Shown here in pieces: positions 42,001-54,000 of a stretch of 64,000 nucleotides of DNA (the stretch's first letter is position 1; each line of letters begins with the position of its first letter). The notes under the pieces are model-generated. The model saw only the letters and a program-made list of their open reading frames with translations. It had not been told where the DNA came from and did not search any database. The position numbers and the translations under genes were made by a program. Source of the stretch: Terebella lapidaria (taxonomy: Eukaryota > Annelida > Polychaeta > Terebellida > Terebellidae); NCBI GenBank assembly GCA_949152475.1, contig OX424570.1:23928694-23992693 (forward strand), given 5' to 3'.

Positions 42001-45000
42001 ACGTAGATGCGAAGGGCTCCAACGGGACACAATTTCGCGTCTTCCTCCAAGCCCGGCCCCAACGAAGAGGTAAGGGACGGGATGCTAAAGGACATAGACG
42101 GGGTCTGAGCTAACTGAGTCTTAGCCAAAAAGGAGGGGATGACTCGAAGCCTAACAGCAGAGCCATCCTCCTTCCACTGCACTTTGGAAAAGTCGAGAGC
42201 ATGGAGCTCACTACGTCTCTTCCCCGAAGCGAGGGCCAAGAGGAAGACAGTCTTTAACGTTAAGAACTTCAAAGACGCTCGCTCCAACGGCTCAAAGGGT
42301 TCTGAGAGTAAACAATTTAGAACGAGCGATAGATCCCAAGACGGTACGGGATTCCTCGTTTTAGGTCTCTCGATAGCAAAGCTATTCAACAATGCAGAAA
42401 GACTGGGATCTTGACCAAAATCCACTCCCGATTTAGGCTTAATGGTTTTAGCAATGGCAGTCCTGTAACCTGCGAGAGTCGAAGGGGCCAAACCCTCATT
42501 GAACTTCTCGAGCAGGAACTCGGAAATCAAAGAAGCAGTGACCCTGAACGGACTAATCTTCCGGCCACGACACCAAGCACAGAATCTAGTCCATTCTGAT
42601 TCATACACTGCCAAAGAAGATCGTCGATTTGTTCGGGCGATCCTCGCTGACACCTCCCTAGAAAAGCCCTTCTTTCGGAAACATCGCTCGACAAGAGCCA
42701 CGCGTGAAGTCTCAGCGTGGCTGGAGCTTGATGAAAGACGTCGGACCGGGGCTGCTTGAGCAGATCGTGACGGTCCGGCAACGGCACCGGGCTGTCCGCT
42801 AATAGTTCCAGAAGGTCCGGAAACCAAGGCTTCTGAGGGAGCAGCGGAGCGATGAGAACCATCCTGGCTTGATGTGACTTGAACTTGGCCAGAACCTTCT
42901 CCATCAACACCGCTGGAGGATAAGCATATAGGAACATCTCCCCCCAGTCCGCTGACAAGGCATCGACCTCCAAGGCCTGCTCGTCCGGGATCGGGGAGAT
43001 GAACAAGGGCAACTTGGCGTTCCACCTCGTGGCAAACAGATCGATCATGGGCGTGCCCCAAAGGTCGCAGATTGCACGAAAAACCCCTGGGGATAGAGAC
43101 CACTCCGTGGGCTGGATCTGACCCCGACGCGACAACCGATCGGCTAGCACATTCATGTGCCCCGGAATGTGACGTGCACGGAGAAGGATCTGACGCTCGT
43201 GACACCAGAGCAACAGATCCACGGTCAACTGGCAAAGAGTAACAGACTTCGTACCGCCTTGCTTGTTGACATACGCCACGACGGTGGAATTGTCCGTCGC
43301 CAACAACACGACGTGCCCGCAAAAGTGGCGTTCCCAGTGCTGTAAGGCGAGGAAGACGGCCCTCATCTCCAAAACATTGATATGGTCGTCCCGCTGAGAC
43401 GGAGACCACAGACCCGAGACCTCGTTCGAATCCCAATGGGCTCCCCAACCCTCCAAACTGGCGTCCGTAAACAGATGCCTGGAGGGAGGCGGCTGCCGGA
43501 ACGGAGACCCGTGGTAGAAATTTACCGGGTCCAACCACCAGCGCAAGTCCCGAACCACCTGGTCGGACACCGGCACTAACTGTGCCATGTCCCCAGTTGC
43601 TTGCGACCAATTCGCATGAAGCTGATGCTGAAGAGAGCGCATGTGCAGGCGACCCATCGGAACCATTTTTTCCGTAGCGGCTAGGGAACCGATGAGAGAC
43701 TGCCACCTGGAGGCTGGTTGCGGAACATGATCCAGAAACCCTCGGGATTGCTCGGATAACTTTAAGTGACGCTCCTCGGTTGGGATAACAGATCCGGAGA
43801 TAGTCCGAAATCGATAGCCCAGAAAGACAAAGTCTTGCCGAGGAGATAAGTCTGACTTTTTGGGCATCGACCTCCAAGGCCTGCTCGTCCGGGATCGGGG
43901 AGATGAACAAGGGCAACTTGGCGTTCCACCTCGTGGCAAACAGATCGATCATGGGCGTGCCCCAAAGGTCGCAGATTGCACGAAAAACCCCTGGGGATAG
44001 AGACCACTCCGTGGGCTGGATCTGACCCCGACGCGACAACCGATCGGCTAGCACATTCATGTGCCCCGGAATGTGACGTGCACGGAGAAGGATCTGACGC
44101 TCGTGACACCAGAGCAACAGATCCACGGTCAACTGGCAAAGAGTAACAGACTTCGTACCGCCTTGCTTGTTGACATACGCCACGACGGTGGAATTGTCCG
44201 TCGCCAACAACACGACGTGCCCGCAAAAGTGGCGTTCCCAGTGCTGTAAGGCGAGGAAGACGGCCCTCATCTCCAAAACATTGATATGGTCGTCCCGCTG
44301 AGACGGAGACCACAGACCCGAGACCTCGTTCGAATCCCAATGGGCTCCCCAACCCTCCAAACTGGCGTCCGTAAACAGATGCCTGGAGGGAGGCGGCTGC
44401 CGGAACGGAGACCCGTGGTAGAAATTTACCGGGTCCAACCACCAGCGCAAGTCCCGAACCACCTGGTCGGACACCGGCACTAACTGTGCCATGTCCCCAG
44501 TTGCTTGCGACCAATTCGCATGAAGCTGATGCTGAAGAGAGCGCATGTGCAGGCGACCCATCGGAACCATTTTTTCCGTAGCGGCTAGGGAACCGATGAG
44601 AGACTGCCACCTGGAGGCTGGTTGCGGAACATGATCCAGAAACCCTCGGGATTGCTCGGATAACTTTAAGTGACGCTCCTCGGTTGGGATAACAGATCCG
44701 GAGATAGTCCGAAATCGATAGCCCAGAAAGACGAAGTCTTGCCGAGGAGATAAGTCTGACTTTTTGGGGTTGATCTTGAAGCCCATGGAATGGCACAGAT
44801 CCACCACCCACTGAGCCTGTCGCACCAGAGTCCGCGGACACTGGTGACGGATCAGCCAATCGTCCAAGTACTGAAACAGGACGATGCCATTGCGATGGGC
44901 CAGGACCTGCAGTTCCCGGACGCACATGGTGAAAATCCACGGGGCGGTTGACAGGCCGAAAGGCAAAGCGCGAAACTGCCAAACCTGCCCGCGAAAGAAA

Positions 45001-48000
45001 AACCTGAGATACTTCCGGATGGACCGCCTCATGGGCACGTGGAAGTACGCATCCTTGAGATCGATGGTAACCACCCACGCATTGAGAGGCATGGCCGCCC
45101 TCACCACTTCGGGAGTCTCCATGGTGAAGGTCGGGATGTGAAGGAAGCGATTGAGAGCCGACAAATCGATCACCGGCCTCCAACCCCCTGACGCTTTGGG
45201 GACGACGAAAAGAATGCTGTAAAACCCGGGGGAATGATCCGAAACCAGTTCTACCGCTCGTTTTTCGATCATGGCCGAAATTTCGTCTAACAACGCCTGA
45301 CGCCTTTCGGCATCGTGCGGAAGAGAAAAAATTAGCCCAAAGGCTAAGATAGGTTACCGGACAATTTTGGTTTGGCCATGGCAGCATTGGCAGGTACAGA
45401 CCTTATACCAATCAAGGTTAGCAGTGTAAACATATGACCTTGGGATTTACCAATCAAGGTCATCCGTATGAACTTCGATGTTACCATTACAAGTATGTGT
45501 GCGGCATTTGATATTCTATATGTTGGGTGGAATCGTTTAGGCCGCTCAGGTCAATTTACACATTCCAAATCAGACATTTGGCACTCAAGGTCATCTGACG
45601 TCAAGTTCAAGGCCATCATTAGTTGTGCCATATATGTCTTCCTATATGTTCATAATGCAAACATGAGCTCTATCTGCAAGCATTTCATCTATAGAGGCAA
45701 ATCTGGGCATTTTTTGACCCCAAAATGGCTGTTTTGACCTTTCAAGGTCATCGAAGGTCAAATTCAAAGTCACCACACAAGTCGCCATATATGACTTCCC
45801 ATTTGAAAATGCCAATTTCTAAGCTCTATCTTCAAGCGTTCTATGATTACAGTCATGACAGCTCCCATTATGAAGGAAAAAAGTGCCGAAAATTTTCTAA
45901 GTCCAAACTTTTTTTCAAAGGGTGAAAATTTTTTTTTGCCTAAAAATGGCCCAAAATGGATAGTAATGCGATTCGGGGCAAAAAAAAATTTTTTCGCCGA
46001 CCCGCCAAAAATTCAAAATGGCCGCCACACGGAAACCGGCAGATTTAGGGCAACCAAACTTATACATATCACAGAGGTATATGAGGGGAATCTTTTGAAA
46101 CCAAAAACTCAAAACTGATCAGACAGTTTTTGAGAAAATGGCCGTCAAAGTCCAAAATTGAGCGTTTTTCGACAAAAACGGCCGCCATTTTGAAAAAAAA
46201 TGCGAAAATCAAAAAACAAAAAAATACCTTCTTCTCAAAATATTTTTAGGCATTTTTGTGCAAAATTTCAGAAAGATTCGATCGTTAACTTTAAAGATAA
46301 AAATGTTAACGCCGGACGGACGGACGGACGGACGGACGGACGGACGGACGGACGGACGGACGACGGACGCAACGCCATGCCAATAGGTTATCGGACCAAA
46401 GGTCCGGTAACCTAAAAACCCTTGGAGCGAGCGTCAAAGGTGGAAACTTCACAAACTTGAGCCCGAACCCCCGACGCAGCGTCGAGACTATCCAGGGACT
46501 GGCTCCTAGTTCCTGCCAACGAGGCCAGAAACCACTTAGTCGCGCGCCGACAGGTTCGTCTGTAGTTATAATACTGACGGAGCCTAGCTGACCTGGACAC
46601 TCGACCCCGCGTTGAGGGGCCGGAAGAGAGAGCGAGGAACATACCTGTTTTCTTCGCCCCTGCGGACTTGGATGGGCTTGACGACTTGCCGCGGCCGCGG
46701 GCTCCTCGTCCAGAACGCCCTCCTCGCTGGGTGCCGGCAGGGGCCTTACGAAAGGGCAGGTCAACGGCCTTGCCCCTGCCCTTACCAGACGTACCAGCCA
46801 CCGGTTGCTGAGGCTGCTGGGGCTGAGAGCGCTTCCGCTGCTGCTGCTGGGCCAGCATCTTTGTCCAGCGCTCAAAGCTTGGGACTGGGCCACAGATGCC
46901 TCCGAGGTAGCCTTGGCCCTCTCGCGCTCCTCCTGGCGTGACCTTAGGGACTCGAGTTCCTCGTGAATACCCTCCGGGAACAGGAAAGGCGACGCTGGAC
47001 CCTCCTCGGGCAAAACTGGGTGAAGCCTCAGACGAGAGGTCATCTGGTCCGAAACCTTGAACGGGAGCTTACTTAAAACGGCATCCCGCCTCCACAACTC
47101 AGAGTTCCACCACAGGTGTGAGTCCACGGCCACCTTATCCGCAACTGCCTTCCCGACGGACTGAACTAAGCCTATAGTTCCGTGCAGAGCCTGAGCCAAA
47201 TCCGCCCGATCGAGACGTTCGTTGTTCAGGACCTGATCATGACAGGCCTCCAACGACTTGGAGATTGCCAGAGTCAGCCAATCCATGGCAGAATCCACGG
47301 CGACGCCCAGACGTACAGCAGACTGCAGATCCACAATCTGCGACCAGGGCAAAGTCACTGACTTCGGGGCCGAAAGGATATCCTGCTCCTGTAACTTGGC
47401 CGGATCCAACTCCAAGACGGAGGACGAGTAGAAGTCCTGGACCTTAGGACGCGGCAGGTAGGATCCCACAGGGAAGCGACCACGCTTGGCGCACTCGGCC
47501 GGTTTCCCAGAAAGAGTGTTCCTTACACCCGGAGCCAAAGGAAAACGTAGCGCATCTCGGGGCACACGAGGCTGTTGAAGCTCCCGCTCCGTGAACGATC
47601 GAGCCCTCTTCGCTGGCGGCGGAGAAGTAGAAGCCTGATCGTGAGGCCAATCGTCACCTGCCAGGCGCCTGACAAAATCCAACTTCTCCGGCCACGTGCG
47701 CTTAAACGGATTGTTGGACTCGTCATCCTCTGCCACCGACGAAACGTCATCATCCCTAGGCCTCTTAGGCACAACCAGACCGGAAGAGCCAGGAATAGGA
47801 TCTGACAGTGGAACGATCCCATCCTGCTCCGCAACGAAAGGTACATCCTCTGAGGCAGAGACAGATGGCGCAGGAGAAGGCTGCGACGGCTGAGACACCG
47901 GGAGACGCTGGACAGCCGGGACCTTAGGGCCTTGCTGAGCGAAGAGTGCTTCCAGCCTACCCAAAAAATCCTGGCGCATCGAGTTCATCTCCACCCTGAA

Positions 48001-51000
48001 CTCATCCTTCGACAGGAAGTTGTTCACGACAGGAGCTGGAGAGTCCTCTACCACTGAATGGTAAACGGTGGACGCAACCGACGCCCTAGAACCCGGAGAC
48101 TTAACGGCCGCTGGCACCGAGGACGGACCCTGGGAAGGAGCCGAAGCTGAGCTCTGGGTAGGAGCTGAGGTGGACGCCAAAGGAAGAACGCGGTTGGGAG
48201 AAATGGACACCCCGCCCTGCTCAAAATCCTCCGCCACCTGCGGAAAGAAAGAAGGTTTAAGCACAAAGGAAACTGATTTCTTCGACAAAGATGAAGAAGC
48301 AGTACCCCGAGCTTTAAACCCGGGCCGGAGCACCGCCAAACGCTCTTGCTGTACCGCACGAAGTCCGCGAAGATAATCTGACCAGTCGTCAACGGACCAC
48401 GTAGCACACATCCCACAAACAGCTGTAGGCCTAGGAGACAGTGGGTACGGTCGTGTGCCAAAGGGTTTGGGGGCACGGCTTACGGGAACCAGTACCTGGG
48501 CCCTGGCAGCCCCACAAGGGCTCCCGGAAACCGGGACCCGGGACCCGGGAACCGGTAGCCGGTTCCCGGGAACCCACACATGGTTCCCAGGCTTAGCAGG
48601 GCGACCTGAGCCTGAAGCACAGGCGACAGGAGCCGAGCCCCGTGGTCCGGAATCCCACCCCGGAGCCCTGGAAGCCGAAGCAACCAAGGACGGAGAAGGC
48701 AAACCAGAGCCACAACCCCAGGCAGTAACACGGACCCCGGAAACCGCAGTAACCGGTACACCGCCCACTAGCCGTTCACAAACCGAGACGCCAGAGTTGA
48801 TCTACCGGTTATTGGCCCCCGGAGACAACAACTGAACGGAGCTCAGAGGAACAGGGTGAGAGTTAGACACCGTGCCCGTAGGCCTGGGTGAAAAACTCGA
48901 CGTACTACTGGAGTAGTAACGGTTCCCGGGAACCGACGAATCGGGCCCCGGGAAGCTGAAAGGCAAAGACAAATCATAACTTACAGCAGAAATAAAGCGA
49001 AGCAAACGAAGATCCTGATCTTCCCGCTTCTGTAACGCCTGCTTGTAACGGGACTTTGCACTAGAACTAGCTGAAGGGGTAGGGGGAGCAGGAGAGTTCT
49101 CTACACAACCAGCAGTTGTGGTGCTGCTCCCACCTTGGGAGAAATTGCTTACAGCCCGCGCACTTCATCTGCAAATACAACATGCAATACAGACGAAGCG
49201 ATGGGCAATAATAGGGGAAAGTACAGTAACCGTGGAGGTTTTACCAATTCCCCCAAGAAAAACTCTACAAAACTAGACTAAACTACTGTAGCAGCACACA
49301 GTACGCTAAAGTAGACTGAAAAACTCCAAGAAAATCCAAGGAAATCCGTGGAGCAAGAATAAACTCCAAAAAGAAAGCCTGAAGTAAGATCCTCTGTCTG
49401 CTGAGAAAACCAGGGACAAAGGTAATGGCGGTTCCGGGGGAACAGTTTCGTCAAGAAACATTTCTCAGAGACCACTGCGGCAGTCAGGTTTCGTCAAGAA
49501 ACCTTTATGAATGACTGCTGTCTGAGGGGCATAGAACGACCAGTTTAAGAGAGTTTGCCATTAAAAAATTTAATGGCATTATTACCCTCTTTTTTGAAAG
49601 CCAGGTAAGATTATCCAAGAGTGTTTATTATAGAGGTCAAAGTGTGGACATAAATCGATATATTGTAAATTTCGAAATCTTATTCAACAATGATGATCAA
49701 TAGATTATCAATGTACCGACAGTATTGAGGTACTATAATTGTGAGATGTAAATTGACATCAGGAATCATGAGGGCCAGGGGGAGCTGTTTACTATTCATA
49801 TAACATAGTCTTTGTCAGAAGCAACTAGATTTCATGTTTGAAATCAAGCTTCAACGAAACCAAAATGACGCATTGGATTCTCATCCGGTGGAGCAGGCTG
49901 CAGGATTGTTCACATGATAAATGTTCATTGGGAACAAAATTCAGCGCCATCTCATGATTATTTCACTCACCAGTGTTATATTTTCACCACTGTAAGTCAT
50001 CTTATTCAAAGCATACTCTGAGTTGAATGCGAAGATCATTTTCTGCTCGAATGAATAATCAAAGAACATTGACGACAATATTGATGGTAATCGCGTTGAA
50101 GTTTGCTCACTTCGGTCCAGTGAGGAATTGACGATATGTCTGTAGTTCGTGTACAACAGCCTTGCTTGGTCCCCTGTGAAAAACAATGAAATGTTTTGGG
50201 GTTTTTCTTGCATTACCTAACGAACGCTGCTCTGTTCAGCTGAATACATCATGATTTTTATTATATATGTATCAGTTTCGAAAGGTGACGTGTCATACTT
50301 TTGCAATTCTAACTTATGCTAAAGTATTTTTGTTCACAATACTCCAGATACCGGTGGTATCGAACTTGATATCAATGTGATTTCAGAATGCAATGATTGA
50401 TCAAGTTTTTTTTTTCAATTTCCTTGACCTTTACCTGTAGCAAGACAAGTTGAGCGATCTGTTCCAAGCGTATAGCCATCGACACACTCGCATTTATACC
50501 CGAACTTCTCGTTGATGCATTGCTGACTACAAGTTCCAAGCTCTAAACACTCATTCTTGTCTGTAAATATACGTAAAGAAAAGATTATTGCCTCAGATAT
50601 ACAAAATATACCCCATACTTCACAGAAGACCCATAACAGAACAAAGTCAAAGTTATTTCGGACAGCTATTATAATACAGAGTTTGTGTTGATGATGACAA
50701 TGATAAATCTTAGCGCTGTCAATTCACAATTGCAATCTCACAACTGACTTGTCAACTGACTATTTAACATTAGAATAGAATAGATATTGCAGAGGAATAA
50801 CACCATCAAAATCTGACTGTATTTGTGGTAATAGATCGGTGCTTACATCCATCTTTTGTCCTGCAGTTGCAAATTCTACAACAGGCTGTTATAAATCCAG
50901 AGTGCTTGCATATCATGAAACGACACAATGTGGACACGTCAATAATATCTACCGACCTTCGTTCGAGAGTGTACAAATTACTTACCAACACAACTTTTTG

Positions 51001-54000
51001 TCCCATTGAGTTCCATGTGTGGCGGGCAGAAGCATGTCGCTCCGAAGGCTGTATCGAGGCAATAATGACTGCAGCCGTAGCTGCCTGCACCGCAAAAATC
51101 CGTGTCTGAAAACAGCGGTTTTCATAGAATCAATGGGTCACTTGGGTAGAAATTAAACAGAAATATATTTTTTCATGGGTACAAAAAAGTTACACTAGCT
51201 CTCCCAAGTTTTTTTTATCAGTTCAATTCATTACTTGATAACACTAGACGTCAAGGCCTAAAGATGCCTTGGAGGCATTTCGGTGTGATGATTAATTTAT
51301 AATATATACTAGATATCGACGAAAATGAAAAATGTCGACTCCGCAAAAAAATTTACCGTTAAAATAATACCCCTTAGACATGTTTGTCTAGGCCGACGAG
51401 TCCGAAAAAAAAGTCCGTTTCGCTCTACGACTCACCGTTTCCGAGATATCGACGAAAACGAGAAATGCCGACTCGGCAAAAAAATTTCGGGTCAAGGTCA
51501 AAGTTCATCCATAATACCCCTTAGACATGTTTGTCTAGGGCGACGAGTCCGAAAATAACGTCCGTTTCGCTCTACGACACACCGTTCCCGAGATATCGAC
51601 GAAAACGAGAAATGCCGACTCGGAAAAAAAATTTGGGGTCAAGGTCAAAGTCCATTCATAATACCCCTTAGACATGTTTGTCTAGGGCACCGAGTCCGAA
51701 AATAACGTCCGTTTCGCTCTACGACACACCGTTCCCGAGATATCGACGAAAACGAAAAATGCCGATTCGGCAAAAAAATTTCGGGTCAAGGTCAAAGTCC
51801 ATCCATAATACCCCTTAGACATGTTTGTCTAGGGCGACGAGTCCGAAAATAACGTCCGTTTCGCTCTACGACACACCGTTTCCGAGATATCGACGAAAAC
51901 GAAAAATGCCGACTCGGCCAAAAAAATTCGTGTCAAGGTCAAAGTTCATCCATAATACCCTTAAGACATGTTTGTCTAGGGCGACGAGTCCGAAAATAAC
52001 GTCCGTTTCGCTCTACGAAGCACCGTTTCCGAGATATCGACGAAAACGAAAAATGCCGACTCGGCAAAAAAATTTCGGGTCAAGGTCAAAAAGTTCATCA
52101 ATAATACCCCTTAGACATGTTTGTCTAGGGCGACGAGTCCGAAAATAACGTCCGTTTCACTCTACGACGCACCGTTTCCGATATATCGACGAAAACGAAA
52201 AATACCGACTCGGCAAAAAAATTTCGGGTCAAGGTCAAAGTTCATTCATAATACCCCTTAGGCATGTTTGTCTAGGGCGACGAGTCCGAAAATAACGTCC
52301 GTTTCGCTCTACGAAGCACCGTTTCCGAGATATCGACGAAAACGAAAAATGCCGACTCGGCAAAAAAATTTCGGGTCAAGGTCAAAGTTCATCCATAATA
52401 CCCCTTAGGCATGTTTGTCTAGGGCGACGAGTCCGAAAATAACGTCCGTTTCGCTCTACGACACACCGTTCCCGAGATATCGACGAAAACGAAAAATGCC
52501 GACTCGGCAAAAAAATTTGGGGTCAAGGTCAAAGTTCATCCATAATACCCCTTAGACATGTTTGTCTAGGGCGACGAGTCCGAAAATAACGTCCGTTTCG
52601 CTCTACGACGCACCGTTTCCGATATATCGACGAAAACGAAAAATGCCGACTTGGCAAAAAAATTTCGGGTCAAGGTCAAAGTTCATCCATAATACCCCTT
52701 AGGCACCTATTCTGAGATATCGATGAAAACGAAAAATGCCGACTCGGCAAAAAAATTTCGGGTCAAGGTCAAAGTTCATCCATAATACCCCTTACGCATG
52801 TTTGTCTAGGGCGACGAGTCCGAAAATAACGTCCGTTTCGCTCTACGACACACCGTTCCCGAGATATCGACGAAAACGAAAAATGCCGACTCAGCAAAAA
52901 ATTATTTCGACCTCTAAGTCAAAGGTCATTTGACGTATCGATCCCAAAATCAATAGGGTTCTTCCCTGTTGATATATAAACCTCCGTGCAAAATTCTGCA
53001 ACTATTGCCTGAATATTTTTCGAGTTATCGTCCGGAAACCAAGTTTCAAGATCAGCCTCGATTTCATCCTCAAGGACCTCACGGACCTCGGAGCCGGATC
53101 AAAAAAAATAATACACCCTAGAGATGTTTGTCTAGGGCGACGAGTCCGAAAATAACGTCCGTTTCGCTCTACGATGCACGGTTTCTGAGATATGCAGGAA
53201 GCCTCAAGGATGAATCAGCAAAAAATTATTTCGACCTCTAGGTCAAAGGTCGTTTGACGGATCGATCCCAAAATCAATAGGGTTCTTCCCTAGTGGAATA
53301 TGAACCTCCATGCAGAGTTCTGCAACTATTGCGTAAATATTTTTCCAGTTATCGTCCGGAAACCAAGTCTCAAAATTAGCCTTGATTTCATCCTCACGGA
53401 CCTCACGGACCTCGGATCCGGCTCAAAAAGAATAGGGTTCTTCCACATATCATTTCTGACTTGTGGTGAAAATTTGACTAGAATCATTCAAGGCAATCTA
53501 AAGTTATCGTCCGGAAACCAAAAGTGGCGGAAGAAGAAAAAAAAAAAAAAAAAAAAAAAATTCTGCTAAAACCATAAAGGCATTTCTGCCGAAATGCCTT
53601 AATAATGTGGATAATACATATTATGCTGAATATAGAAAGTAGAAATACTTAGACCACTGGAAATGAGACGACTCAAGTAACTATTTCTCAAATCAACCAG
53701 TTCAGAATTAGAATTGATTATTTTACAATGACACCAATTTTGTACAACCACCCAATCATATAATGGAGCAATGGCCACCTCATATCCTCGCGTGAATCAC
53801 TGAATGTTCTCCAGAAATGAAGGCATACTAACTACAAAGAGGCCCCTCGTCATCCCCCGACGGGCAGTCAGAGCGCCCATCGCAAACCATCGTGTTGTTG
53901 ATGCAAACTTGATACGATCCCGAGCATTTATACTGGTTCCACGCGCAGCTGAATGGAATCGGAGCTGCAAGAAATAGATAAACAATCATAACATCATTTG

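Larger units (their letters stand above)
40845..49655 (-). mobile_element. DIRS-like tyrosine-recombinase retroelement, fossil
   Basis: About 8.8 kb, lying in the intron between e14 and e15. The ends are near-identical inverted repeats, and an internal complementary region joins copies of both outer ends, the DIRS hallmark; no target duplication is expected or seen. Parts on the minus strand: a gag-like region (about 46.4-48.8 kb), reverse transcriptase with RNase H (about 42.9-45.4 kb, YLDD motif), and a tyrosine recombinase (about 41.6-42.7 kb). An R4 element is inserted within it (45332-46415). The copy is broken, with about two large interruptions. Almost identical end repeats suggest a recent arrival. 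Confidence 0.93.
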
